Positions 25,290 through 36,686 of a stretch of 64,000 bases of DNA are shown one piece after another. The notes beneath the pieces were generated by a model that was not told where the DNA came from, did not search any database, and saw only the letters and a list, made by a program, of their open reading frames with translations. The DNA lies in NCBI RefSeq assembly GCF_036785885.1, contig NC_092329.1, positions 4,278,001-4,342,000 on the forward strand, given 5' to 3'. The first letter of the stretch is position 1. Every line of letters starts with the position of its first letter. This stretch comes from Coffea arabica (lineage: Eukaryota; Streptophyta; Magnoliopsida; Gentianales; Rubiaceae). The position numbers were made by a program, and so were the translations under genes.

Positions 25290-26266
25290 GGATAGATTCT
25301 ATGTTTAGAGATCTAGTTGCTCAAATCGTACTACACCGTCTCGTTAAAATGATGTGGCAAAATCTGATCAATTGAATTTTTTAAAAATCATGCCTATCCA
25401 AATTTTGATCCATATTCACAAGAGTATCATCACAAGTTAAAAGCGTGGTTCGCATAGGATTAATGAAAATCACCATAAACCGCCTATTATACAGGTGCCA
25501 TATTTCAAGCTTTTATCTTTATTTAAAAGCAAGAGGGAAAAAAACACAGTTGATTTGAGATAAAGCAGTAGCAGTAAAGAAAAAGGGAGCAGAGGGGACG
25601 ATTAGAAGTGAAGTGACGGAGAGTGGAGATGGCGGACGAGTGCGGTGGCCTCGTGCATGTCTGCCTCCGCTGAGCTGTGTCGCCAATATTTCTTCAAAGC
25701 GGGTCAAGTCAACCCCACCACGTACTCCTTTTGAATACTTAATTATTTTTTAATAAATTAAAGTCAATATTATTAATACATAAATTAGTTTAAAATCGTT
25801 CCAACAGATATGCTTGATAAAGAAATCTATACTAAGATTATATCGTGAATCACACAAACCATCGATCTAACCAATTACACAAGTTGTTTCAACACGATTT
25901 GTTCGACAAAGAAAATTATAGTACTAGAATTATACCGTAAATCACAAACTATCAAATTTAAGCAATTGTACAAGTCGGTTTTCATAAATATTTGTGCATT
26001 ATGTTATCTCAAATCCGACCTTTTCATGAGTACTTAATTACTCGTACTAATATTTATTTATTTAATTATGTTACGATTACGTGAAGAGCAATGGACTGTT
26101 CATAAATGTCGTCTGACGTGCATGCTACAATTTTTTTTTTTTAAAGTACTATTACGACTTTATTACTATAAAAACACTTAAAAGACTCCTCCCTCATGCG
26201 ATTGACCTGACCTTTTGATTGCTTAAATTACAAATCCCGTTCCTTGCTCGATCGACGTTGACTTAA
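25290..26266. other. AT-rich spacer
   Basis: No gene or bounded repeat was recognised. A motif containing AATTATACAAG/ATTGTACAAGT-like text recurs near 25880 and 25965, hinting at an old duplication. Confidence 0.4.
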
Positions 26267-26274
26267 CTCATGAA

Positions 26275-27193
26275 TAGAGGTGTTAAAATTGGTGATTTGG
26301 ATGAATTAAAGTGGATAATGAATATAATTTGTGTTTGGATTGCATTTTCCGTCATTTTTCATGGAAAAAATACTGTAGCGATTTGATATATGTGAGGGAA
26401 AAAGGTGATAGGGAAATGTGATCAGGGAAAACGACAATATTTTTCGACAGAAACAAGCAATCCAAGCAAGGCCGTGAGTCAACTCATTTTTACCCATTTT
26501 ATTAGATGGGTATCAATGAATAAGTCAAAAAATGAGTTGGGTAACCCAATTACTTATTTACAACCCATTTATTCCAATTTTTTACAAACTTGTCTAAATT
26601 TATTTTGTAAACTAAATTATATATTTATATCACCCTTTGCAGTTTGCACCCATCATTAATTTTAAATATTTACTTGTAATGCTTATTACGTCTCATTATC
26701 ATTTTTCCTCCCATTTGCGTGATATGTCGTAAAATTACATACTATTTAATAATTGAACAATAAGAATGTTTTTGTTGTGTAATATGGAAAGGATTTGGAA
26801 CCATGAAAAAGAGAGATTAAATAATGATTGACCAACTTATGAACTTGAAACTGGATACCAATAAAATACAAATGAAAATAGGACAGAAAAATCTCCAAAT
26901 GTATAGTTATCCTTTAACTTTAAATTAAAAACTGGCCAACAAATTCTTCCATCTTTCGGTTAGGATCTCCATTTTTTTATACTAACTTTGGTCAAAGGTG
27001 ATGAAGAAATTAGGATACTATTACTAAAGACAATTCTAAATGGGTTGATTGGATTTGATGGATTATCTAAATTAAATGGATATTATTGAATAACCCATTT
27101 ATACCTATATATAAAATCTTAAGATATCCATACTCATCTATTCATAGACGGGTACGAATAAATTTGTCTAAATGGATTTGTTTGACACCTATA
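26275..27193. mobile_element. hAT-type non-autonomous element, 919 bp
   Basis: Perfect 8-bp TSD CTCATGAA at 26267-26274 and 27194-27201. Terminal inverted repeats are TAGAGGTGTTAAAA at the left and TATAGGTGTCAAAC (reversed) at the right. The interior repeats text such as ACCCATTTA in both orientations and encodes no transposase. A small GTTTGGATTG-type element appears inserted near its left end (about 26331-26468). Confidence 0.85.
26331..26468. repeat. small AT-rich element with GTTTGGATTG end
   Basis: Begins GTTTGGATTGCATTTTCCGT and ends near CAATCCAAGC, so the two ends are imperfect inverted repeats. It contains the family's shared internal phrase for a short run ending GATTTGATATATGTGAG. 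Nested in the hAT element 26275-27193. Confidence 0.7.
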
Positions 27194-27201
27194 CTCATGA
27201 A

Positions 27202-29182
27202 CAGTGCTTTAAAATTAAGCGGATTCTGTTAAAAAATTTGTAAACCGTTAGATAAAAGCTTTATGCTGAAACCGGCTCTGCATTTGAGCACTTCAAAAAG
27301 ATATTCAAACCTCATTAATTTTAGAGATTCCTACATTTGAGTCCATCGTAGGCGTGATCTTCAACCGTTTAGATTCAATTAATTAATTGTTTCTTTGTCT
27401 GAAAAGTCTTTGTTTCAATGGGTTAGGTTGCTGCAACGTTCTGTGCACTTAAACAACGGAAGCCACTAGCAATTTTTTGCCGGTTAAGTTGGCTTTAAAA
27501 AAGCAAATTTGGACCATTTGACAGTTCCTCCCGAAGCTTGTTTAATTAGGCCATATATTGCTGCTCAATTAATATACTAGCCCATTGTATCCAGTACTCT
27601 ATTCTAGCTACGCACAAAAAAGATTCGACCATCGTTTAGAATGTTGTTATGTTATAATAACAACTTTAAGGAAATCGAGCCATTTCATGCGTAGTCTCAA
27701 TCTGTCATCGATCGATTCTGCCCAATAATTCAATAAAGTCATTCTTTATTTACCACCCCCCCCCCCCCACCCCCAAAAAAAAGACATATGAAGTGGCTGT
27801 GGCCAGGGGCGGGGAGCAGCCCAGGAAAGCAAATTAGCAAAAACACCCACAAATTACAATTCACTTCAACATTCGAGGCCACGTTATAAAAGCCATTTCG
27901 TGGATGGTGTCTCATCCCATCCCTTCTTTTACAACACAATGTTGGCTTCTCGCTGCACATTATTATGGTTTCAAGTGAGATTTGAAGCATAAAAGGAGAG
28001 TCATACTTATAGAGAGTGTTTCATGCACGGCCTACGAGATTGTAGAGTTCATGCATGATTAACAATGCAATCATATCCAATCTCCTTTAAAAGTTGCTTT
28101 TGGGGTCATATTTTATAGAATGTATTTGTCAATTTCACCTACCAAAAAGTAGCATTGTAATGATGTAAAATTCATCAATTTGATTAATCTTTATCGTGCC
28201 TCTATGACCAGTTCTTGGACTGATGTTTTGAAATGGATTTGCGAATAATAATCGGTGCAAGCTGTGCTATTTCCGAACTTCTTGGTTGCTCTATTTACAC
28301 CTCATGTTTCGACTAGTGAAATTAGAAATAATAAAAAAAAAAGTCATCTAGAAATTCATATTTGGATTATAGCTCGTTGTGTATGCCACTTCGTTAACAA
28401 TGGCTTTCTTGAAGGTGATGAAACGAAATATACATCAACCCCTGAAAAGATTTCCTATAGCTCGTTTTATGCTCCACACCACCTCACAATTAATATTTTT
28501 CTTCAGATTACTGCCCAGGCCCCTTTATTTCTTTATCTCCATGGAGATGGAACTCTCAAAAAAGGTCACTCTTTGTCCTTTTCTTAAGGACTCTCTCTCT
28601 CTCTCTCTCGCTCTTTTTTTTTTATTGTTAATTAATTTTATTTTTCAGTTCTATCCTACCCAGAAAATAGTGGGCCGGGTTGGCCAGTTAACAAGTCCAC
28701 CACAACATGCAGGCCGTTTAAGGGCCACTTCATTTGACATTGGAAGCCCAAGTTACACAACAAATCTAACGGCCTTTTACTGCGTAGGCTGTCTCTCCGC
28801 AACGGTTATTCTGCGACCAAGTTCTCTCTTTTTTCGCGGTCTTCTTTGAACACAAGCTGTTTTTCGATGAACTAAGTAATCACCTGCCAACTTCCATTAC
28901 AAAATTTTCCTCAAATTAGATACCTTACCAACTTCTCCTAATTTAGCGCAAATGCCTAGCTTGTCGGAACCAATATCAGATTCAAGTTCTCTTGACGAAA
29001 TTTGTGCGGTCAAAATCTAATATATATCCTAGACAATACTGCAGAGCCTCTCAGATGATGGTTTAGTCTTGAATCATTTTCTAACCTCACATTGTCATCC
29101 CCCTTGTGACACCCTGAATTCATCTTCTATAGAGAGTCTTGGGGGCTACCCCTGGCAGCTTGGCATTGCGTTCTCATAAAAA
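27202..29182. other. spacer and promoter of the LRR-extensin gene
   Basis: Contains a poly-C tract near 27757-27773 and a (CT)n run near 28588-28606. Plus-strand frames around 28255-28849 resemble no family and look like chance. The final few hundred bases should carry the promoter and 5' UTR of the gene starting at 29183. Confidence 0.45.
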
Positions 29183-30985
29183 ATGCAGGGTTCCAGCTGC
29201 TTCATCCTTTCTCTCCTCCTATTTTCTCCCATAGTATCTTCACTTTCTTCTGCACTTTCGGACGAAGAAGCATCAGTAATTGCTATTGCTGAGGGCCAAT
29301 TCTCAACCCTTCCTGAAAATGGCGACTTACCTGATGATTTTGAGTTTAATGTAGACGTTAAAGTTGAATGTCCCAATCCAAGGCTTCGACGTGCCTACAT
29401 TGCGCTCCAAGCTTGGAAAAATGCCATACATTCTGATCCTTCAAATTTTACAGGCAATTGGGAAGGGCCTGATGTTTGCAGCTACAATGGTGTATTTTGC
29501 GCAACTGCCCTTGATGATCCAAATACAACAGTTGTAGCCGGCGTCGATCTCAACCATGCTGATATTGCAGGCTACCTTCCTGTTGAATTGGGATTGTTGA
29601 AAGATGTAGCTCTTCTTCATCTGAATTCCAATCGTTTTTGTGGGATTGTTCCCAAAAGTCTGTCCAAGCTCGCATTATTGCATGAGTTGGACATAAGCAA
29701 CAACAGATTTGTCGGCCCTTTCCCTAAATCAGTCCTTTCGATGCCTAGGCTTAAGTACCTCGACATCAGGTTCAACAATTTTGAGGGAGAGTTGCCTCCT
29801 CGACTTTTTGACAAAGATCTTGATGCATTATTCGTGAATAATAATTGGTTCAATTCATATATTCCTGAGAATCTCGGGAAATCTCCAGTTTCTGTGGTGG
29901 TATTTGCAAATAACAAGTTCAAAGGCTGCATTCCGTCTACCATTGGTAACATGACAAACACCTTGGATGAAATTATATTCTTGAAGAATGAACTTTCAGG
30001 GTGTTTGCCATCAGAAATCGGACAGCTGAGGAATACAACTGTCGTCGATGTTTCATTCAATTCATTCTCTGGCATCCTGCCGAGGACATTCAGTGGCCTT
30101 GAAAAGGTCGAGTTCTTGGATCTTTCTCACAATATGTTGACAGGCTTTGTTTCTGATGCCGTTTGCCAGTTGCCAAGTTTGTCAAACTTCTCATTTGCAT
30201 ACAACTACTTCAACGGAGAGGGAAAACCCTGCGTGCCAAATTCTAGGAAAGATATTGCAGTGGATGATACAAGTAACTGTTTGCCAGACAGACCGAAACA
30301 AAAGTCCCAGAAAGAATGCAATCCTGTGGTGAGCAAGCCGGTTGATTGTAGCAAGGCCAAATGTGGTGCGTCAAAGCCTTCGCATAAAGAAAGCCCTGCT
30401 GGGAGGTCTAAGCCGTCAAAACCACAGCCTAAACCATCACCAAATCCACCAAAATCGACTCAACCAAAGCCTAATCCTCCGCCAGTTGTAAAGCCACAAC
30501 CTCCAAAATCAGCCCCTCATCCTCCACCGGCTGCAAAACCACTGCCTCCAAAATTATCCCCTCATCCTCCACCAGTTGCAAAGCCACAACCTCCAAATAC
30601 TCCGCCAGTTACAATGCCATCACCCGTCGTTCATTCTCCTCCACCACCAGTCTCCTCCCCACCCCCTCCCATTTTCTCCCCACCACCACCACCAGTAGTC
30701 CACTCCCCACCTCCTCCAATCTATTCCCCGCCACCACCCGTCTTACATTCCCCACCCCTGGTAGTCCACTCCCCACCACCTGTGGTCCACTCTCCACCCC
30801 CTCCAACTTATTTCCCACCACAACCCGTTGTTCACTCTCCTCCCCCACCACCTCGTGACTACTCTCCACCACTACCCGTTTCCTCTCCTCCTCCTCCGCC
30901 ACCTCCATATCAAGATGTTGTACTTCCGCCAACTATTGGTGCGGTCTATGCATCACCACCTCCACCAATATTTCCGGGATATTAG
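29183..30985 (+). CDS. leucine-rich repeat extensin-like protein, intronless
   Basis: Secreted cell-wall protein of the LRX/PEX family, in which an LRR module (known to bind RALF peptides in Arabidopsis relatives) is joined to a wall-anchored extensin tail. 600 residues in one exon. A signal peptide covers about residues 1-26. The LRX N-terminal cap follows (residues 65-110, with ALQAWKNAI and CSYNGVFC). About ten LRRs span roughly 117-345 (LHLNSNRFCGIVP, LDISNNRFVGPFP, LDLSHNMLTG). A Cys-rich hinge (350-394) contains SKPVDCSKAKCG, diagnostic of the family. The Pro-rich tail (400-600) carries many HSPPPP, SSPPPP and YSPPPP units, which are hydroxyproline arabinosylation sites with a few Tyr residues for cross-linking. 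The tail is shorter than in many LRX proteins, which could be natural or repeat contraction. I cannot separate vegetative LRX from pollen PEX by eye. Confidence 0.93.
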   Translation: MQGSSCFILSLLLFSPIVSSLSSALSDEEASVIAIAEGQFSTLPENGDLPDDFEFNVDVKVECPNPRLRRAYIALQAWKNAIHSDPSNFTGNWEGPDVCSYNGVFCATALDDPNTTVVAGVDLNHADIAGYLPVELGLLKDVALLHLNSNRFCGIVPKSLSKLALLHELDISNNRFVGPFPKSVLSMPRLKYLDIRFNNFEGELPPRLFDKDLDALFVNNNWFNSYIPENLGKSPVSVVVFANNKFKGCIPSTIGNMTNTLDEIIFLKNELSGCLPSEIGQLRNTTVVDVSFNSFSGILPRTFSGLEKVEFLDLSHNMLTGFVSDAVCQLPSLSNFSFAYNYFNGEGKPCVPNSRKDIAVDDTSNCLPDRPKQKSQKECNPVVSKPVDCSKAKCGASKPSHKESPAGRSKPSKPQPKPSPNPPKSTQPKPNPPPVVKPQPPKSAPHPPPAAKPLPPKLSPHPPPVAKPQPPNTPPVTMPSPVVHSPPPPVSSPPPPIFSPPPPPVVHSPPPPIYSPPPPVLHSPPLVVHSPPPVVHSPPPPTYFPPQPVVHSPPPPPRDYSPPLPVSSPPPPPPPYQDVVLPPTIGAVYASPPPPIFPGY

Positions 30986-31277
30986 CTGATACTAATAAAC
31001 TGATGGGTTTTACTTAAAATTACCAGTAACACCACCAGTTTTGCTAACCAATAGCACTAGTAGTTATTAGAAGAAACAGAGGGATTAATTTTACCAATTC
31101 AAAGTGGTATTTTGGTCGCGTTCCTATGATTCAGGATACGAAATGTAAATTGTATACTACCTATTACAACTGTAAATAGACAAATCAGTTAAACCCAGGA
31201 TGGCCTGGCGTTGTGGTATGAACCTGATGATTCACTGCTGTTTCACATAGTCAACATATTTGCCTACTTTTAGATTA

Positions 31278-32344
31278 GGGTTATTATCACTTTACCCCTT
31301 AACGTTTGGTGCCACTGTTAATTTCCCCCTTAACATTATATTTTAGTCACTTTACCCCCAAGACTAACTGTCAAACTTAACGAATTTTGTTAATTAAAGT
31401 GAAAAGACACGTTTAACCCTTAAAATTATTATCACTTTATCCCCATAAACTATAGTCTCATTATCAATTTACTCGGTAGAATTCTTTTTTAGGCAATTTA
31501 TCCTACCATTAAACCAACTTAGTAAGTTAAAAAAAATTTAGAAGAAAATATCCTGCTCTTTGCATAATAAAAATAATAAAAAATTTAAAGCGGTTCTTCT
31601 CCTTTTTAGTATCAAGAACAAAAATCAAAGTATTAATTTCTTCTTCTTGGCAATCTTATTAATATATATATATATATATAAGATGGAGAGAGGAAGGGGG
31701 AGAGGGAGAGGGAGAGGGAGAGCTCAATTCTTTTTTTTTTAAATTATAAATAAGAAATAATTAAATACTTTTATTATTTTAAAATTATTTCACTTTTCTA
31801 TTTACTACCAAATTCCAATCCTAATCCTCATAACCTTAAAGTAATATGATAATGTTAGACTTTTCTTTATTTTTTTTCTTTGCAAATTCTAATTTTCTGT
31901 CTCCTTCTTTCCTATCTCTTTTTCTTTTCCTAGTATTGATAAGTGTGAAAAAAAAAATTTGAGAAAACCCTTTTATTTTTATGTTTTTTGATCTCTTAAA
32001 GTGAAAAAAAAGGAAGAATAACCATTCCAATTTTTTTTACCTTTAATTATATATAAAAAAGGGTGAATATATTAAAAAAAATTTGACCATACTAGTTTGA
32101 TTAACGATGAGGTAAAATACCTAAAAAATAATATTATGAACTAAAATGATTGTATCACTATAATCTAAACAAATAAAGTGATAATAACAATGTAGTAATG
32201 CTATAAAATAAAAGGATATTTTTGTCCAAAATTTCTTAACATATTGAGTTGAATTACTTATGCGAGTAAAATGACTAAAAGATAACTTTATGTGGTAAAC
32301 TGATAGTAGTGATATAGTTTAAGGGAATAAAATGAAAATAACCC
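31278..32344. mobile_element. Mutator-type MITE, 1067 bp
   Basis: Perfect 9-bp TSD TTTAGATTA at 31269-31277 and 32345-32353. The terminal inverted repeat starts GGGTTATTATCACTTTA at the left and reads GGGTTATTTTCATTTTA (reversed) at the right. It is non-coding and AT-rich, with an (AT)n run at about 31663-31680 and a GGGAGA purine tract after it. The 9-bp TSD places it with Mutator-like elements. Confidence 0.85.
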
Positions 32345-32455
32345 TTTAGATTATCATGTTTAAGGATATCAGTTATCCTGCCCGGAATGTCCGGTTGTAT
32401 TTCATCTATCAGGTTTTGGCAGTTCTCTAAAAACGGCGCAAACAAATGCAGAGCA

Positions 32456-33976
32456 TAGGGATGGCAATGGGGGCGGGGGGCTCTCGGGGCGGGGGTTGGG
32501 GCGGGGGGGAATTATTTCCCCCCGCTTAGAAACGGGGCGGGGGGCGGGGGAGTATACCCCCGCCCCATCCCCCGCCCCGCCACCCGCAAAAATATATATA
32601 TATATATAAATATATATAATATGTAAGTTAATTAGTTATAAACTTATGATAATGATATTATTAGTTAGATGTATTATATAATGTATATTAGTTTATGTAA
32701 TATAATTGATATTATCAATTATATGAATAATTATGCATGTCTACTAATAGAATTTATTAATTAGTTATATTAAATTTACTAATACATTTATACTAAATTT
32801 CTAATTACACTTAATAGAATAACACTTTTATCTCAAAAAAAAGCACAAACACAATAAAGAATTAGTGATTGCATTTGTACTAAAAGTGAAAACTTGACTA
32901 TTTTAGTTATATTTATTTCATCATATTGGATTGTATTCAAATAACTTCTGTTTGATTGTTTTTATGAGTTTCAATTGTAAAATTACAATGAATAATAATT
33001 TGGTGATGTGTTGATATTTTAGTACTTGATTATTTATTAAAATTTAATTATAATAAAGTTATATAATAAAATTTTATTAACCCCGCGGGTGCCCCCGCGG
33101 GGGAAGCGGGGCGGGGCGAGGCGGGGGAGCGGGAAACGGGGGACGGGGGGAACTAAGAGCATCCACAATGGGGGTGTATTACACCCCCATTACACCACTC
33201 CATGACACGGCTCCAATGGGGAGCCGTGTCATGAAGATTACACGCATCACATGTATGATGCGTGTAATTCTCAGAATGTGGGCCTAGGCAACGGTACAAT
33301 TTCAGCATTTCCAACGGCACCCAATATTTCCTTTCCAACGGCACCCAAATTTCCTTTCAGCATTTCCAGCATTTCCAACGGCACCCAAATTTCAGCATTT
33401 CCAACGGCACCCAACAGCATTTCAGCATTTCAGCATTTGATTTAACTTATGTAATATTATGTTATGGAGTTCAACTAATTACATTCCGAATTATTAATTA
33501 AGTATGGATTATTATGATATCTTCGCATTTGAAGTATCAAATATTTGTTTAATTTCCTACATAATTATTTTTAAAAAAATAACAATATATTATTTTTGAA
33601 ACATAGAAAAAGATATATTATTCAAACTTAAAAATTAATAATATCATTTTTAGAAAATAAAAAAATTCAAAATGTACAAAATTTAACGAAAGTTAGTACT
33701 TTATTTTTTAAAAATAACAAAATTAGTTTTAAAAATTACTTTATTTATTTATGGGATATGAGTTATGCATTATTAAAATAAATATTTGATTAATTGTGGA
33801 CCCATGCTATTACACCTTGTGGAGTGTAATCCATTGTGAGTGAAAGTGTAATAAAAGAGGAGAAAGTGGAATGCTGACGTGGCATGTGGATTACACTCCA
33901 CAAAGTGTAATAGCATTGTAGATGCTCTAATAGGCAATGGGGCGGTGGCGGGAACCCTGCCCCGTTGCCATCCCTA
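32456..33976. mobile_element. hAT-type element, GC-rich ends, hosting a nested MITE
   Basis: Perfect 8-bp TSD GCAGAGCA at 32448-32455 and 33977-33984. The terminal inverted repeat is TAGGGATGGCAATGGGG at the left and TAGGGATGGCAACGGGG (reversed) at the right. The sub-terminal DNA is extreme G/C-rich (runs of GGGGCGGGG type, both arms), while the middle is AT-rich. A 771-bp MITE plus its 3-bp TSD sits in the right arm, so the original element was about 747 bp. No coding. Confidence 0.9.
33157..33927. mobile_element. PIF/Harbinger (Tourist-like) MITE, 771 bp
   Basis: Nested in the hAT element. TSD TAA at 33154-33156 and 33928-33930. The terminal inverted repeat is GAGCATCCACAATG at the left and GAGCATCTACAATG (reversed) at the right. 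It has an internal tandem block of CATTTCCAACGGCACCCAA units at about 33304-33415. No transposase remains. Confidence 0.85.
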
Positions 33977-33984
33977 GCAGAGCA

Positions 33985-34789
33985 TCTTGGAAGTGGAAGA
34001 CTGATTGATTCTTTCTTGTACTGTTGTGTTTGGTGGTTCAGTCTATTGTTTGCAGTTCAAAACTGGGCATAGCGTAGACATAAGATTTTGGTACTTCAAC
34101 AAACTGGGCAAAAGGACCCTCAAGAATTCCATTTTTGGCTAAAGGCAGTAAATAGAATAGAGCAGGCTGCCAGCAACGAGGGGTCGGGCCCAACAAATGA
34201 AGACTGAAAGCAAAAGCATGTCAGTCCTAGGCCCCAAATGACTTCAATTAGAGAAGGCACCATTAATTAAAATGAACTCATTTAAAGTGCAAAACTTTAA
34301 TGTAATAACTACTGGATTAAAAGCTAGTGGAGTGGTAAAATTAACTTTAGATGTGCAATTCATTTTAACTTGAGAAGTGCAAAACTTATTCCAACAAGCA
34401 GACTAGAAGCTGCTACAGTATATTCTATGAACCGTATGAGTAATGTTGCTAAATCTGTTTATAATTGATACATTGGTTAATTTAGTAATATTGTTAGAAG
34501 CTCAATATTTATTCATGATAAATTGCCTTTTGTGTTTATCTGAAAGTAAATACATGTTTTTTTTTAGCATCCGGTGTTTAATAATTGACCTATTGATATT
34601 TCACATAGTATACCCTACCCACTGGCTGCAAATCAGCTGTTGGTGGCAGAGGAAGAAGGAAGGTCCCATGCATGCATTATTTTAATACCAGCATCTAACT
34701 CGACCCGTACAAGTATCATGGGCCTGTGAAAGGAAAACATATATATATATGCTACACGACAAATCTAAATTATTATATATTTCTTGTGA
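33985..34789. other. spacer
   Basis: AT-rich DNA with no gene and no bounded repeat that I could recognise. Confidence 0.4.
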
Positions 34790-34798
34790 TTTAATAAA

Positions 34799-35897
34799 GA
34801 GAAAAATGCAGTTTTGGTACCTAAACTTTGACGCACGAGCGGTTTTAGTCCCCAAATTTTGGACGAAAACAAATTTGGTACCCGAACTTTCAAATTTTGA
34901 GCACATTAAGTACCCTTGACGATTTTTTTCCAAATTATTACCGGAAAAAGCAATGTGATGGTCACATGTCCGGCCGAAATGGAATTAAAAAAGGCCAAAA
35001 ATGCAGTTTTGGTACCTAAACTTTGACACACAAGCGGTTTTAATCCCCAAATTTTTGACGAAAACAAATTTGGTACTCAAACTTTCAAATTTTGAACACA
35101 TTAAATACCCTTGATGATTTTTTCTCAAATTATTATCGAAAAAAGCCATATGACAGTCACGTGTCCGGCCACAATTGTATAAAAAAAGGCCCAAAAAATG
35201 TCAAATGCCATTATAATACTAAGTATTAAATTTAAGGACTAATAGCGTAATAAAGAAAAAATTCAAGGACTAAATAACAACACATGAGTCAACAAAACCC
35301 AAGAACTGATACAAATGAGCTCCAATTCCAGACAAATTTTGTGACTTGATTCTTAGATTAATGTACTGGAATTGGAGCTCATTTGTATCGGTTCTTGGGT
35401 TTTGTTGACTTATGTGATGTTATTTAGCCCTTGGATTTTTTCTTTATTACGCTATTAGTCCTTAAATTTCATACTTAGTATTATAATGGCATTTGACATT
35501 TTTTGGCCTTTTTTTAAATACAATTATGGCTTGACACGTGACTGTCATATAGATTTTTTTGGTAACAATTTGGAAAAAAATCATCAAGGGTACTTAATGT
35601 ACTCAAAATTTGAAAGTTCAAGTACCAAATTTGTTTTTGTCCAAAATTTGGGGACTAAAACCGCTCATGCGTCAAAGTTTAGGTACCAAAACTGCATTTT
35701 AACCTTTTTTTTTCCATTTTCGCCGGACACCTGACAGTCACATGGATGTTTCCGGTAACAATTTGGGAAAAAATCGTCAAGGGTATTTAATGTGCTCAAA
35801 ATTTGAAAGTTCGGGTACCAAATTTGTTTTCGTCCAAAATTTGGGGACTAAAACTGCTCGTGCGTCAAAGTTTAGGTACCAAAACTGCATTTTTCTC
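34799..35897. mobile_element. foldback Mutator-type MITE, 1.1-kb palindrome
   Basis: Perfect 9-bp TSD TTTAATAAA at 34790-34798 and 35898-35906. Ends are GAGAAAAATGCAG and its exact reverse complement. The whole element is two arms of about 0.55 kb in inverted orientation meeting near 35350. Each arm is itself a tandem array: the phrase AATGCAGTTTTGGTACCTAA occurs at about 34805 and 35000 on the left and is mirrored on the right. The open frames seen here on both strands are mirror shadows of the same repeat, not genes. Confidence 0.92.
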
Positions 35898-35906
35898 TTT
35901 AATAAA

Positions 35907-36493
35907 ATGTGATGAATATTTCAAACAATTATTGCTGTACACACCAAATACCAGATTCCACGCTATGGTCCTCTGATTTAAGTCGTAAAAAATGTTATCC
36001 GTCGAGTCCAACCCTCCGTTGGTCCTTCCCATACCAGTCGCAGGGCAAAATGAAAAAGAAACGGTTTACATCATTTTGTGCTATTTTTATTTTATTTTAT
36101 TTATACTCCTTGAAAACACCTGAAGTTTTTGAATATTGATTCGACGAATCTTATGCGGGTCTTTCCCGTCATACGCGTGAACTGGCTCCGCGCAAAATGA
36201 CAAGGAAACGATTCCAGTCGTTTTCTGCTATTTTCATTTTCTTTGCACGACTTCAAAGTTCAAATCCCCTCATGTTTTGACGTCAAAGTCCTCTAACGTC
36301 TAATCATTCGGTCTAATACCGTTTGAGTGGTAGAAACGGAAACCAAACCACCGTAACATTTTGACTCGGCTTTTTCTTTCATTTCATTAAAATTGTCATA
36401 TTTTTTTTTAATATATTTATTTTATTAAAAACATTAAATTTCTTTTTAAACTCTTCTTCTAGTATGAGGATAAAATGAAAAAAAAATACAATC
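35907..36493. other. spacer
   Basis: No gene recognised. A motif near 36010-36060 recurs in altered form near 36165-36215 (GGTCTTTCCCGTCATAC, AAAATGA-AAGAAACG), suggesting an old local duplication. Confidence 0.4.
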
Positions 36494-36509
36494 ATCACTA
36501 TTAAGTCAC

Positions 36510-36670
36510 AATACATCTTGGTAGATGAAGAATGGGTGAATTCCAATCTTAGATGCTAGGCATCAGTGATCTTGTAGGACAGTTTGTCCGTTTGATTGGA
36601 CCCTTGTTCAAATACTGTAAAGTTTACGGATCTATATATATAAAGCTAACGTTTCGACAAAAAAAAAAAA
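36510..36670 (+). mobile_element. SINE, about 160 bp
   Basis: Flanked by a perfect 16-bp TSD ATCACTATTAAGTCAC (36494-36509 and 36671-36686). The body ends in TTTCGAC followed by a poly-A run. A box-B-like TTGTTCAAATAC lies near 36610, and a weak box-A-like TGGTAGATGAAG lies near its start. Together these mark a tRNA-type SINE on the plus strand. Confidence 0.8.
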
Positions 36671-36686
36671 ATCACTATTAAGTCAC

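Noticed and set aside
28255-28849. Overlapping plus-strand frames upstream of the extensin
   Set aside because: They cross a (CT)n tract and have no family features.
30609-30932. Minus-strand open frame rich in Val and Glu
   Set aside because: Mirror of the Pro-rich extensin repeats; no independent signal.
34682-35734. Several open frames on both strands between 34.7 and 35.7 kb sharing a SKFESS/TKFVFVQNLGTK-like peptide
   Set aside because: They are readings of the same subunit in the palindromic Mutator-type MITE arms; frames recur because the DNA recurs.
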